From Paenibacillus terrae (lineage in GTDB: Bacteria; Bacillota; Bacilli; Paenibacillales; Paenibacillaceae), in contig NZ_JTHP01000001.1 of the NCBI RefSeq assembly GCF_000943545.1, positions 62,001 through 126,000 on the forward strand: DNA of 64,000 nt. The letters run 5' to 3'. The notes under the pieces are model-generated. The model saw only the letters and a list, made by a program, of their open reading frames with translations. It had not been told where the DNA came from and ran no database searches. Below, piece by piece: positions 34,483 through 43,096 of the stretch. Within the stretch, counting starts at the first letter, position 1. Each line of letters opens with the position of its first letter. Both the position numbers and the translations under genes were made by a program.

Positions 34483-35649
34483 GCTGCCGTAAATGGCTTG
34501 GCAAAGCTCGGTTGTAAACGGACCCGACATACCTTCAAATGCTGTATTGGTAAAGGCAACAACGCTGAGTCTTTGCGCGGGATCAACGAACCATGAATGA
34601 CCATAAGCTCCTCCGAGACGCCACGTTCCGGGGGATTCTGCTGTTTCGCCTTCGTCGGGATTTTGGAGTACGGTGAATCCCAGTCCGAAGCCCCGTCCCG
34701 GCCAGCCTGCCAAGGAGAGATTCCCGGTCTGGATGGTGCCCATTTCACGTACCCATTCCTCAGAAAGTAATGGATTGCCACCGTTTCGCAGTGTTTCCAG
34801 TAGTCGCATAAAGTCTTTTGCGCTGCCAATCATACCCGAGCCGCCAGAGTGGAAAGCCGTCGGATCAAAGGCGCGTGCAGGCTGAAAACGAAGTCCCGCT
34901 GTGCCTTCAAACACCTGCGCAACCTCAAGCTCACGCATCCGGCGGGGTTCCAGAGTATCGTTGACATAAGCGGCGGCAAGTCGTTCGGGATCAGCAACCG
35001 TGAAGCTAGTGTCTTGCATACCGAGGGGGTCTGTAACGAGCTTTTTAACAGCCTGCTCAAGGGTTGTGCCGCATACGCGACTAATGATAGCGCCGAGTAC
35101 ATCGGTGGCAATGGAATAGCCCCATGCTTTACCCGGTGTATACAACAGAGGCACAGAAGCCAAACGTTGCAAGTTCTCTTCAAGGGTAAGATTTGAAAAA
35201 TCCATGCCATCTGATACGCCTGCACGTTGATAGGGGCCGCCGCCTTCTTCCTCTAAAAAGCCATAGGTCAGCCCGGCAGTATGTGTGAGCAATTGCCGTA
35301 CCGTAATGGATGGTTGCTCGCCGCTGATCAAGCGGGGGCGAAAGTCCGGCAACCAGCGTTCAATGGATTCATCGAGTCCAATCTGTCCTTGGGCTGCCAA
35401 AACCAAGGCCGCTGTAGATACAATTGGCTTGGATATAGAAGAGAGCCGAAATAAAGCATCCTCGCGCATAAGACGATGTTCTTCTCGATCAGCCAGCCCC
35501 GCCGCACGGACGTACACAGGTGAACCATCCATATATATCATGACGACTGCGCCAACCAGGCGCTTCTCGGCAAGGGTTTGATCTATGACTGCATTCACAC
35601 GTCCGTCCAGACCATCTTGTATCGCTAAAACTCTATTTTCTACACTCAT
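34468..35649 (-). CDS. Serine hydrolase of the class C beta-lactamase/esterase family
   Basis: 393 aa. The SXXK motif is SISK (Ser71, Lys74) in FRLSSISKPIVSTAALVLA, and the tyrosine motif is in KAWGYSIATDVLG. The C-terminal region has GAYGHSWFVDPAQRLSVVAFTN in place of KTG. There is no signal peptide, so it is more likely an esterase or a D-aminopeptidase-like enzyme in the cytoplasm than a secreted beta-lactamase. It is convergent with the Lrp-type gene and overlaps its end by 15 bases. Confidence 0.85.
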   Translation of the reverse strand: MSVENRVLAIQDGLDGRVNAVIDQTLAEKRLVGAVVMIYMDGSPVYVRAAGLADREEHRLMREDALFRLSSISKPIVSTAALVLAAQGQIGLDESIERWLPDFRPRLISGEQPSITVRQLLTHTAGLTYGFLEEEGGGPYQRAGVSDGMDFSNLTLEENLQRLASVPLLYTPGKAWGYSIATDVLGAIISRVCGTTLEQAVKKLVTDPLGMQDTSFTVADPERLAAAYVNDTLEPRRMRELEVAQVFEGTAGLRFQPARAFDPTAFHSGGSGMIGSAKDFMRLLETLRNGGNPLLSEEWVREMGTIQTGNLSLAGWPGRGFGLGFTVLQNPDEGETAESPGTWRLGGAYGHSWFVDPAQRLSVVAFTNTAFEGMSGPFTTELCQAIYGSSKRV

Positions 35650-35834
35650 GAATATCTCATCCTCTCTATGATCCAGCGGTTATCGCTTGATGGAACTTAG
35701 TTTACAGGATGGAAAGACGACATTACATAAGGTAACAAAGGTATTCAGTGAGTATTCACGTTAAAATAAAATTATTTTAAAAGGATGGCCTTGGATTTAA
35801 ATGAAAGGGGTTTTACAAGAAGTTATGCTGCATT

Positions 35835-35936
35835 TTACAGTAACTTTTTAAGTTGAGATACACGTCCTTGTGACACGCCAAGCCATTTTGCATAGTCATA
35901 TTGTCTGGCATCGGGATGTTTCTGTATGAGCTCCTT
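35835..35936 (-). pseudogene. HTH gene fragment, copy 1
   Basis: The minus strand encodes KELIQKHPDARQYDYAKWL continuing GVSQGRVSQLKKLL and a stop: the end of a small helix-turn-helix protein. There is no start; stops close the frame upstream. A shorter, diverged copy of the same segment lies at 37617-37672. The gap 35650-35834 otherwise holds the upstream region of the serine hydrolase and nothing recognisable. Confidence 0.55.
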
Positions 35937-35960
35937 CAGGCTTAGCGTGAAGGAGCATGC

Positions 35961-36354
35961 AAAAAGTTGGCTTGCTTGGTTGTCTTGGGAGGGATTTTGA
36001 CTGTAATGGCTACAGGTTTTGGAGGGAATAAAGAACCTTATAAACTTCCCGATAAGCCCAAAGAAGCTGCTGTCTCGACATTTTCAGAATATATGAACGC
36101 TTCTATGAGTCGCGATTACGATAAGATGCTTTCACTGTCTGATGATTATCGTTTCGTTGATAACGAAGTATGCGGATATGGAGTTACCTCCTATCAAGCA
36201 TATTCTTGCTTTTGAGGAAGGGAAGTACAAGTTAAAGATGAGGAATGTTGTGGTAAATATGATTCCTTCATCCCCTGACTATAAAACGGTCGAGTATGAG
36301 GCTGAGAAGGTAGACGATAATTTAGACGATAATTTTAATTTTTCAATCTTCTAA
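35961..36354 (+). pseudogene. Frameshifted small exported-protein gene of unknown function
   Basis: One frame from ~35961 gives KKLACLVVLGGILTVMATGFG, like a signal peptide, then a Lys/Pro-rich stretch and FSEYMNASMSRDYDKMLSLS, and runs out of frame near 36150-36165. The next frame continues MELPPIKHILAFEEGKYKLK and ends at 36354. Read together they make a ~125-residue secreted or lipoprotein-like product. No good start codon or ribosome binding site is seen at the 5' end, so the gene is probably broken twice. I do not recognise the family. Confidence 0.5.
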
Positions 36355-36577
36355 TCAAACGATCCAAAATGTATCCAATAAAAAACCAGAAAACTAGTGT
36401 AGTGAAGTAAACAACGGCTATGGGGATGTCTTCTTTTCGCACAAATCGAAATGACTCGTACATCCAGACCAGCGGGCTAATGATAGCCAATAGTATATTA
36501 TAGTCGTCGTACCCCGTAATATTTACAGTAATCACTAGACATGAGATTAGGACTAACCAAAAACGAAACGATTTCAT
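36335..36577 (-). CDS. Small membrane protein of unknown function
   Basis: 80 aa with a good GGAGG site ~9 bases before the ATG. Three hydrophobic segments (FWLVLISCLVITVNITG, ILLAIISPLVWMY, IAVVYFTTLVFWFFIGYIL) end in a basic DRLIRRLKN tail, predicting a three-span protein with a cytoplasmic C-terminus. It overlaps the end of the convergent broken gene by 20 bases. I do not recognise a family; the spacing and codon use look like a real gene rather than a shadow. Confidence 0.6.
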   Translation of the reverse strand: MKSFRFWLVLISCLVITVNITGYDDYNILLAIISPLVWMYESFRFVRKEDIPIAVVYFTTLVFWFFIGYILDRLIRRLKN

Positions 36578-36720
36578 TGCCTATACCTCCAAACCAATAT
36601 TGTAACAACGTATTACCACGGACTAGCATAGATGCTTGTCTTTATGAATGTAGCTATCCGCATGCGGGCATCATGAAAGCATTAGGCTATTATAGAGCAC
36701 GCATGCAAAGTCAATTCGAT

Positions 36721-37516
36721 TTATTTTTGTTCATCAGGGATATCAAAAAAGAAATTTGTTGGATCAACTGGTTTTTGCCCTGGGTTTATTTCTTTCCCAT
36801 TATTGTCAATGAGATTGTAACTGATTTCTCCAATGGCGGCCATGAAATTAAAATGGTTGATTCGACCTTGGATTGTAGGTTTCTGGCCGTCTTGTTCCAG
36901 CAATTTATAAGGCAAAAAGGATAGACCGCTGCTTTCTTTTTTTGTTGAGTCAAAACGTGCTGTCCATATTAATTCACTACGATCGTTGCTAATTTTATAG
37001 TATGAAATTACATCCATCTCCTGAATAAAAAACGAATCTGATTTGCCTTCAGGAAAATAATAGTCTGTATTCAGATTTTCATACCCTTTGGGTGTAAATT
37101 CTTTTAAATTGCTAACTTTAGGAAGTTTGATTGCTGCTCCTCTGGATACATTAAGCTTATCCGATGTATATTTGCTTTTTATTTCATTGTTTGCTTTCGC
37201 TACATAGGCCGTCTGAGATTTTGGATTCCAGGAGACATACGCACCGGATGAATCAGCAATGAATCGGAGAGGGACCATAACCCGTCCGTTTTTCAAAGTA
37301 GTGGCAACGGGCAAGCTTATATTTTTTGAACCAAGCGTTGCATTTTTTTGTCCAACTTTCAATAGCGTTTTTTCACCGCTACGGTCTATTGTCACTGTCT
37401 TGGTGTTATTATTCCATGTGATGGATACACCAGGTAAACTTTGAACAGCATTTAATGGGACCATGTAAAGTAAGGCTTAAAATAGATATGCAAGCCATTT
37501 TCGAGATGGAGTTCAT
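36721..37516 (-). pseudogene. Truncated copper-amine-oxidase-N-like (stalk domain) protein
   Basis: The main frame (36721-37464) encodes a stalk domain: MVPLNAVQSLPGVSITWNNN, then a VMVPLRFIADSSGAYVSWNP repeat, followed by ~150 residues without a known domain. It has no signal peptide, and a stop lies four codons upstream of its first ATG. Just upstream, another frame starts at 37516 with a fine GGAGG site and reads MNSISKMACISILSLTL, a signal-peptide beginning. The usual ~60 residues between signal peptide and MVPL are missing, so an out-of-frame deletion is likely. Intact relatives are secreted Paenibacillus surface proteins; this one may be inactive. Confidence 0.6.
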
Positions 37517-37616
37517 TTTCTATACCTCCGTAATTGTATTTGTTGTTATAGACGAATAAAAAAGCTGAAAGTAGAGGAAAAGCTATAAGATTTGGATAGT
37601 GTGTTTTTTGGTCCCA

Positions 37617-37672
37617 CTAATTTGCATAGTCATATTGTCTGGTATCGGTATGCTTTTGAATGAGTTCTCTAT
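37617..37672 (-). pseudogene. HTH gene fragment, copy 2
   Basis: The minus strand encodes RELIQKHTDTRQYDYAN and stops. It matches copy 1 at 35882-35936 over ~50 bases with a few changes. It lies 60 bases before the 58-codon gene of the zeta-like toxin locus. Confidence 0.5.
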
Positions 37673-37731
37673 GGCCTTCCGATTTATGATATACTCTCGA
37701 TATATAATTTGAATTGGATGGTGATGGCTGA

Positions 37732-37908
37732 ATGAATCGTACACATGACCTAGGCAAGTTAATCAAACTAACTGGAGATAGAGCTAAACTAGACGCTAAA
37801 GCAAATGGCACCTATATTGTCTATAAAACGCCGGATGGTCAGTTTGTTAAAGAGTACAGTAATGGTCAAGTTGAACGAATCAATGAACAGGATATTTATC
37901 ATGAGTGA
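37732..37908 (+). CDS. 58-residue protein coupled to a zeta-like toxin, candidate antitoxin
   Basis: 58 aa, MNRTHDLGKLIKLTGDRAKL at the start, then a beta-rich TYIVYKTPDGQFVKEYSNGQ and an acidic end. GGTGATGG lies a few bases upstream of the ATG, and a -10-like TATACT is found ~40 bases before it. Its last 8 bases overlap the start of the zeta-like gene, the hallmark of a translationally coupled antitoxin-toxin pair. It does not look like the three-helix epsilon antitoxin of streptococcal plasmids. The antitoxin role is an inference from position and size only. Confidence 0.65.
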   Translation: MNRTHDLGKLIKLTGDRAKLDAKANGTYIVYKTPDGQFVKEYSNGQVERINEQDIYHE

Positions 37909-38506
37909 TCCGTTTGCTACTATGTTTGTATTCGCAGGAAACAACGGAAGTGGTAAGAGTACAATACGTAATCTAATCGTTGATAAACTTGGTGTAAGTG
38001 TTAATATCGATCCCGATGCATTAGCACGAGGGATTGATCGTGAAAACCCTGATCGACGCAAAGTATCGGCAGGAAAGGAAGCGATTAAACTAGCGCGGGA
38101 TTGTATAAGAAATAAACGGGATTTTACCGTAGAGACGACACTTGCTGGTGGCAATGTGATTCGACAAATGCGTGTGGCAAAAGAAAATGGCTTTGAAGTC
38201 ATCATGTTTTATGTGGGTCTAGGTGATTATCGTCTTAATATCGAGCGAGTTGCTGCACGAGTTCGAAATGGGGGTCACCATATTGATACCGCTGATATTA
38301 TAAGACGGCATCAGACCTCACTTGGTAATCTACTATCACATCTGAAGCTTATCGATCATTTAATTGTCATTGACAACAGCAGCTCAGATGGCGTGATTGT
38401 ATTGGAATCAGATAGTGAAACGATAAAACATCATGTGGCATTTTTACCGGATTGGGTTAAAATCATTGATATTCACTTGCAAAATAAAAATACTGATCAA
38501 GAATAA
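37901..38506 (+). CDS. Zeta-toxin-family ATP/GTP-binding kinase
   Basis: 201 aa starting MSDPFATMFVFAGNNGSGKS, with a Walker A motif at residues 13-21. It continues INIDPDALARGI-like (NIDPDALARG), the zeta substrate-binding region, FTVETTLAGG, an RVAARVRNGGHHI arginine-rich lid, then a long C-terminal helix and FLPDWVKIIDIHLQ. Zeta toxins phosphorylate UDP-N-acetylglucosamine and block cell-wall synthesis; smaller relatives of this kind are also annotated as AAA kinases with unknown substrates. All motifs are intact, in contrast to the broken genes around it. It overlaps the 58-codon gene by 8 bases. Confidence 0.83.
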   Translation: MSDPFATMFVFAGNNGSGKSTIRNLIVDKLGVSVNIDPDALARGIDRENPDRRKVSAGKEAIKLARDCIRNKRDFTVETTLAGGNVIRQMRVAKENGFEVIMFYVGLGDYRLNIERVAARVRNGGHHIDTADIIRRHQTSLGNLLSHLKLIDHLIVIDNSSSDGVIVLESDSETIKHHVAFLPDWVKIIDIHLQNKNTDQE

Positions 38507-38545
38507 ACCGACAACTGTATGATTCAGTGATCGGTTTATTCTATA
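38500..38545 (+). terminator. Terminator after the zeta-like gene
   Basis: A perfect 12-bp stem AGAATAAACCGA / TCGGTTTATTCT encloses a 19-base loop; the stop codon lies inside the first arm. Confidence 0.8.
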
Positions 38546-38697
38546 TTTACATCGTATTGTGTCCACAATGTCAATGCGATGTGTATTGCACCTCAAAACG
38601 GAACCCGTTAGTAATAAACCGTTTTTATTTTTCAATAGACTTTAGCAAGACGATTAACAGCATCCTGATCGTAGCTGCTTCTTGGGATTCTTTTTCT

Positions 38698-39600
38698 CTA
38701 CACTTTTTTCACTGGACGTAGCACTGCGTAGCCATATCCTTCCGGGAAATGCCGCTGATAATCCTGCTTCGTTTCCTCATCCCATTCATATCCCATGCTG
38801 GTAGGGTCAAAGTTCCAAGCTTTTTCCTCCACAATTCTCATAACCTCTCCATTGTTTTTTAGATAATTGAAGGGCGGGTGAAAAAAAATCAGGTAATCTG
38901 ATTCGGGGATGTTCTGGCACTCCATACCTGCTGGAATCTCTCCGGCGTAGTCAGCGGCAACCGGTATTCCATAGAGATAGCCCTTTTGACCATCCTGATA
39001 GAACCAGCCTGCGGTTTGACCCAATTGTTCGGGCAGTTTGAGATGAGACATGCTTTCCAGTGTTCCGCAAATTTCATCACAATTATGACCGTTTCTCCAG
39101 AAATCACCGTAGTTTCGAGAAGAGGTATCCCAGATTCCAATAAATTTGTGTGCTGGTATACGCTCAATTTTGACTTCGGCTTCTTGCAAATGTTCCTTAA
39201 CCATCTGATCCCGCTCCTTCAAATGATAATGATAAGGAGAGAACACTTCAACACGAATCGCTAACGGAATAGGTCTCGGCCCTCTTTGATATACAGCCGG
39301 GGTTACCTCAAAGGCTTTTACAAATGCTCGTGTAAAAGCTTCCTGTGAAGAAAACCCATACTTTATGGCAACGTCGAGGATGCGGGCATTGCTATCCCGG
39401 AGTTCAAGGGCTGCACTGCTAATCCTGCGCATCCACACATAATCCCTTAACGTCATTCCTGTAAGAGAATGAAACTGTTTTGTGCAGTAATAAGGGGAGT
39501 AGCCTAGCTGATTGGACATTCTCAACAACGATGGTGCTGAAGTATGGTTATCATCAATCCAATCAATCATGAGCTGGACCATTTCGTTCCATTCGTACAT
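38698..39600 (-). CDS. AraC-family regulator with GyrI-like effector domain
   Basis: 300 aa. Unusually for AraC proteins the DNA-binding domain is N-terminal (~10-106: LLRMSNQLGYSPYYCTKQFH; ILDVAIKYGFSSQEAFTRAFVKAF), followed by a Rob/GyrI-like ligand domain (~125-298: VKIERIPAHKFIGIWDTSS, GYLYGIPVAADYAGEIPAGM, FPEGYGYAVLRPV). Proteins of this layout bind small hydrophobic or cationic compounds and control multidrug or stress genes. It is an isolated gene upstream of the amidohydrolase on the same strand; the target is unknown. Confidence 0.88.
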   Translation of the reverse strand: MYEWNEMVQLMIDWIDDNHTSAPSLLRMSNQLGYSPYYCTKQFHSLTGMTLRDYVWMRRISSAALELRDSNARILDVAIKYGFSSQEAFTRAFVKAFEVTPAVYQRGPRPIPLAIRVEVFSPYHYHLKERDQMVKEHLQEAEVKIERIPAHKFIGIWDTSSRNYGDFWRNGHNCDEICGTLESMSHLKLPEQLGQTAGWFYQDGQKGYLYGIPVAADYAGEIPAGMECQNIPESDYLIFFHPPFNYLKNNGEVMRIVEEKAWNFDPTSMGYEWDEETKQDYQRHFPEGYGYAVLRPVKKV

Positions 39601-39682
39601 GATGGTTCCCTCCTTTCAATTCCATCTTAACAAGCGGAATGCAGGAATATTTGACTTGAGTTGTATGGTATCCTACAGCAAA

Positions 39683-41044
39683 TCAGATTGGCCATGCTTC
39701 TTCAGGCACCCCGTATTGTACGAAAATATAATCTCTGGACTCATTGGCTAACTTGCGCAAGCGTTGGATGTCTACATGCAGCATTTTTCCGTTCCGTTTG
39801 ACAGCTTTCCCAGCCACAAACACTGAATCGACATTGCTCGTGTTTGCGCATTGCACAACAGCACCGATTGGATGATTTACCGGAAACATATTCAGGTCGT
39901 TGGTTCGAATCATAATCAGATCGGCTTCTTTTCCCGGAGTTAACGTGCCGATCTTATGATCCAGTCCCAATGCTCGGGCGCCATCAATCGTCGCAAATTC
40001 TAAAATGTCCCGTGCTGAAATGGTGAATTTCACCGGCATTTCTCCTGTGGATAAAATCTTTCCATTGATTCTGGAGCGTTCTGCTTGCAAGGCGAACTTC
40101 ATTTGTGCAAACATGTCTCCACCGGTCGATACTACGACATCGACTCCTAATGAGGGTCTTCCTCCGTTCTCCATAAATAGCCCTGTAGCCGGATAGCCAT
40201 GTCCCATCATCATTTCGATTTCCGGAGTAACGGAAATGGAGGCGCCCGAATCTGCGATTAGCTTATATTCCTCATAGCTGAGTGTATTGGCATGGGCAAA
40301 GTTAAGATCCGATCCGAGCAGTCCAGCCTTATGCAATTTTTCAATCGATCGATCCACCGCACCCCATGTCCCGAACCCTAAATGCATTGTACACAGCACC
40401 CCAAGCTCCCGAGCGAATCGAATCTCATCGACTGCTGTTTCCCATGCGCTAAATTCTGGTCCTCTTATGGCTAACCCCATGGTAAGCAACTGGTCATCTG
40501 ATGAGAAATACTGCTTCTTCACCCGTCTGCTGTCATCGGATTGTCGTATCTGGCTTTCTCTGGACCAATATTCGCCATCACCAGGAACTCCGTGGGCAAA
40601 GACCGCTCGTGTTCCCGATTCTTGCAAGCCCCGGATCAGCTCATCCGTATGCTCGGGTGAATTAATCATCGACCAATCTAGTAGCGTGGTAACCCCTGCA
40701 TCCAACGCTTCCAGCGCGCCCAGCAGATTCGCTATATACCCATCCTGCGGACGTAATTTAGCTCCAATATTGCCATAGTACATACGCCCCAGGTACTTTT
40801 CGAGAGACCAATCAGCACCTACATTCCGAACGACAGACTCCCAGGTGTGACGATGTGTATCCACGAATCCCGGCATAACAATCATGTTTGTAGCGTCAAC
40901 AACTTCACAATCGGATGCTTCCAGCTCCGGTTGAACAGCGATAATTTTTTTCCCCTCGATGAGAATATCCGCTTTTTTAAAATCACCCATTGTCTTATCG
41001 AGCGTGAGTACACAGCCGTTTTGGATTAATAAACGATGGTTCAT
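39683..41044 (-). CDS. Amidohydrolase of the ATZ/TRZ (cytosine/guanine deaminase-like) family
   Basis: 453 aa from an ATG with AAGGAG 8 bases upstream; the frame runs further back without a site. Metal-dependent hydrolase barrel: MPGFVDTHRHTWESV (two metal histidines), LCTMHLGFGTWG, LNFAHANTLS and GVDVVVSTGGDMF, with composite-domain ends LIQNGCVLTLDK and GKEADLIMIRTNDL. Relatives deaminate or dechlorinate heterocycles such as 8-oxoguanine, guanine, S-adenosylhomocysteine or triazines. No transporter or purine gene is next to it that would choose among these. Confidence 0.85.
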   Translation of the reverse strand: MNHRLLIQNGCVLTLDKTMGDFKKADILIEGKKIIAVQPELEASDCEVVDATNMIVMPGFVDTHRHTWESVVRNVGADWSLEKYLGRMYYGNIGAKLRPQDGYIANLLGALEALDAGVTTLLDWSMINSPEHTDELIRGLQESGTRAVFAHGVPGDGEYWSRESQIRQSDDSRRVKKQYFSSDDQLLTMGLAIRGPEFSAWETAVDEIRFARELGVLCTMHLGFGTWGAVDRSIEKLHKAGLLGSDLNFAHANTLSYEEYKLIADSGASISVTPEIEMMMGHGYPATGLFMENGGRPSLGVDVVVSTGGDMFAQMKFALQAERSRINGKILSTGEMPVKFTISARDILEFATIDGARALGLDHKIGTLTPGKEADLIMIRTNDLNMFPVNHPIGAVVQCANTSNVDSVFVAGKAVKRNGKMLHVDIQRLRKLANESRDYIFVQYGVPEEAWPI

Positions 41045-41121
41045 CTCTATATCTCCTTTGTATGTTGTTAGATGACTTATTTCTATGACCTCTCTTAGAT
41101 CGACATTTAACCTCAGCATGT

Positions 41122-41166
41122 CATCATTCGATACCCAACGCTCGAAAGTACAATAGATAGACGAAC
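41122..41166 (+). repeat. 45-bp promoter-like repeat, copy A
   Basis: This 45-base segment matches 43097-43141 at 43 positions, in the same orientation. It contains the inverted repeat TTCGA-N10-TCGAA followed by TACAAT (41149-41154), which reads like a -10. Unlike copy B it has no protein gene after it on the plus strand; 41167-41305 is free of recognisable genes, so a short RNA from here is possible. Confidence 0.7.
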
Positions 41167-41306
41167 TAAACCGTTTCGATCTCTATACTGCTGATTTGAA
41201 ATCGCTCTTGGGATTTATGCAAAATGCTCAATCTATATATGTATATTGTAAGCCTGATGATATAAAATCACAGTATATCTTTTCGTGCAGGGACAAGAAT
41301 ATACAC

Positions 41307-41343
41307 CAAAAAGCCTACCTGCCGATCATCTGGCAGATAGACT
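41307..41343 (-). terminator. Terminator of the FetAB-like operon
   Basis: On the minus strand AGTCTATCTGCC pairs with GGCAGGTAGGCT (two G-U) around an 8-base loop and is followed by TTTTT. Confidence 0.75.
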
Positions 41344-41414
41344 TTTACACAATAAAACGATATAAACTCCATGTCTTTGGATTTCAATGCCTTTGCGTCG
41401 GAGTTTGATAGGGA

Positions 41415-42182
41415 TTAGCGCTCCCATGCTTCTGTGCGAAGCTGCTGCTGGCGGGTAAATAATGCCGGATAAATGAACAGGCTGAGCAGTACGCTGGTCA
41501 AAATCGCAGAGGTCATGGTGGTAAATACGATCAGCAGCTGCAAACGGACGGCGGCAATTGGATTGGCACCTGCGATGATCTGTCCGGTCATCATGCCGGG
41601 AAGCTGGACCAGCCCCAGCGTTTTCTGACCCTCAATGGTTGGAATCATACTGGAGCGTATGCAATCCTTGAGTATCGGGAAAATAGCTTGTCTCGGCGTG
41701 CCGCCTAGTGCCAGAATGAGCATAATTTCAGGCTTGCGCAGCAGCACTTCCGACTTGAGCCGGGATACCAGTAGGCTAGACAAAATCATGGAGCTGCCAA
41801 TGATCATGCCGCTAATCGTAATCATATATCGGGCTGTCGCCGGAATGATGTGCAGGCCAATCAGAAATGCCTGTGTAACGATTTCCACACAAAGCAGCGT
41901 CAGGAACGACTTCCACATCAGGCCGGGAATGAATCTTCCTTTGCGCGCGACATTTTGGGAGGCCACAGTGATCATGAGCAGAATGAATAATACGATAAAT
42001 CCGTAGCTTTGCATTCCAAAAATCAGATGCAGCACATATCCGATGGCCAGCAACTGAACCGATGCTCTGATCGTGGCGATGATAATATCTCGATCCAGAC
42101 CGAGCTTGAAGGATTTGGACATGACGATGGCGATGAACACAAAACCGAGAGAAAGAATCAGGGCAACAATCGTCATACCCAT
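41415..42182 (-). CDS. fetB: FetB/YbbM-like ABC transporter permease (UPF0014)
   Basis: 255 aa, seven or so membrane spans with the UPF0014 stretches FKLGLDRDIIIATIRASVQL, VASQNVARKG, GSSMILSSLLVSRL, LALGGTPRQAI, MIPTIEGQKTLGLVQLPGMMTGQIIAGANP. The start overlaps the end of the ATPase gene by 10 bases. In E. coli FetAB exports iron and protects against oxidative stress; related systems are also described for other metals or drugs. Function by family; iron is not proven here. Confidence 0.88.
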   Translation of the reverse strand: MGMTIVALILSLGFVFIAIVMSKSFKLGLDRDIIIATIRASVQLLAIGYVLHLIFGMQSYGFIVLFILLMITVASQNVARKGRFIPGLMWKSFLTLLCVEIVTQAFLIGLHIIPATARYMITISGMIIGSSMILSSLLVSRLKSEVLLRKPEIMLILALGGTPRQAIFPILKDCIRSSMIPTIEGQKTLGLVQLPGMMTGQIIAGANPIAAVRLQLLIVFTTMTSAILTSVLLSLFIYPALFTRQQQLRTEAWER

Positions 42183-42913
42183 TCTCCTGCTATAAACTTG
42201 CGGGTTTCATTGTGCTGTGGTGCATGGAAAAAAGTCTCGGTATCCGCTTGCTCCACGAGCTTTCCGTCGATCATCAGCCATGTTTCATGGCCCACTCTGC
42301 GGGCTTGTTCCATATGATGCGTAATCCAGATCATTGTCGTTCCCTCTTCTTTGTTCATTTGAAGCAGCAGCTCCTCTACCTCTTTGACAGAGGCCGGATC
42401 CAGTGCGGAGGTAATCTCATCCAGCAGTAAAATATCCGGGCGGTTCGCAAGCGTTCGCGCCAAGGCCAAGCGCTGTCTTTGGCCTCCGGATAGCTCCTGC
42501 GCCTTTTGCTCCAGTAGATCGCGGGTAAGCCCTACACGCTCTAACAGGTCGCCTGGGTCATGCAGCACCGTGCCATGCAACCGTTCTACGGTCTGAAGAT
42601 TATATAGAACGGTTCCTTGCAGCATGGGGGCATCCTGAAAAACCAGTGCGACCTTTCGTCTCAGCTCAGGGATTTCCCATTCGGAAAGGGGCTTGCCGAA
42701 TACGCTGATTTCCCCTTCATCCGGCGTCAGTAGAAGATTACACAGTGAAAGCAGCGTGCTTTTGCCAGACCCGGACGGGCCGACCAGCGTGGTGATTTTG
42801 CCGGGAGAGACTCTTGCCGTAATTCCGTTCAGGACAGCACGTTGCTGTTCAGACCCGGTAAAATATTTGGTGATGTTCTTAAATTCAATGGCTGGAAGTG
42901 ACTTGGACTCCAT
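42173..42913 (-). CDS. fetA: FetA/YbbL-like ABC transporter ATPase
   Basis: 246 aa. Walker A GPSGSGKSTLL (~43-53), Q-loop VFQDAPM, signature LSGGQRQRLALARTL, Walker B ILLLDEITSALD and the switch histidine in WITHHMEQARR. It begins ESKSLPAIEFKNITKYF. Energises the FetB-like permease encoded 3'. First gene of a two-gene minus-strand operon, divergent from a TetR-type regulator; the shared 270-base gap has two inverted repeats. Confidence 0.9.
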   Translation of the reverse strand: MESKSLPAIEFKNITKYFTGSEQQRAVLNGITARVSPGKITTLVGPSGSGKSTLLSLCNLLLTPDEGEISVFGKPLSEWEIPELRRKVALVFQDAPMLQGTVLYNLQTVERLHGTVLHDPGDLLERVGLTRDLLEQKAQELSGGQRQRLALARTLANRPDILLLDEITSALDPASVKEVEELLLQMNKEEGTTMIWITHHMEQARRVGHETWLMIDGKLVEQADTETFFHAPQHNETRKFIAGEWV

Positions 42914-42985
42914 AGATATAGCTATCTCCTTTGCATGGGATTGAAAAAGTGGTCAGACCCGCTCTATGATCTTGTTTCGTTCATT

Positions 42986-43049
42986 ATATCAGTAAAAGCT
43001 GATATGCTTGCAAACCATAACTTCTTTGTATAAACTAACAGAATTAGTT
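42986..43049. promoter_or_regulatory. Two inverted repeats in the fetA-tetR divergent region
   Basis: ATATCAG-N6-CTGATAT (42986-43005) and AACTAA-N5-TTAGTT (43033-43049) are both perfect. They sit between divergent genes, one of them a TetR-type regulator, and are the natural candidate operators for it. Confidence 0.55.
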
Positions 43050-43096
43050 AAAATAGAAATGAGATTCATTATGTATATTTATACGTCAGCATTTTG

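Noticed and set aside
36541..36924. 127-codon plus-strand frame in the decayed patch
   Set aside because: It runs opposite the stalk-domain gene and the small membrane protein start, and has no site or recognisable domain.
35650..38506. Prophage or insertion sequence as cause of the broken genes
   Set aside because: No transposase, integrase, terminal inverted repeats or target duplications could be found; only short gene fragments are present.
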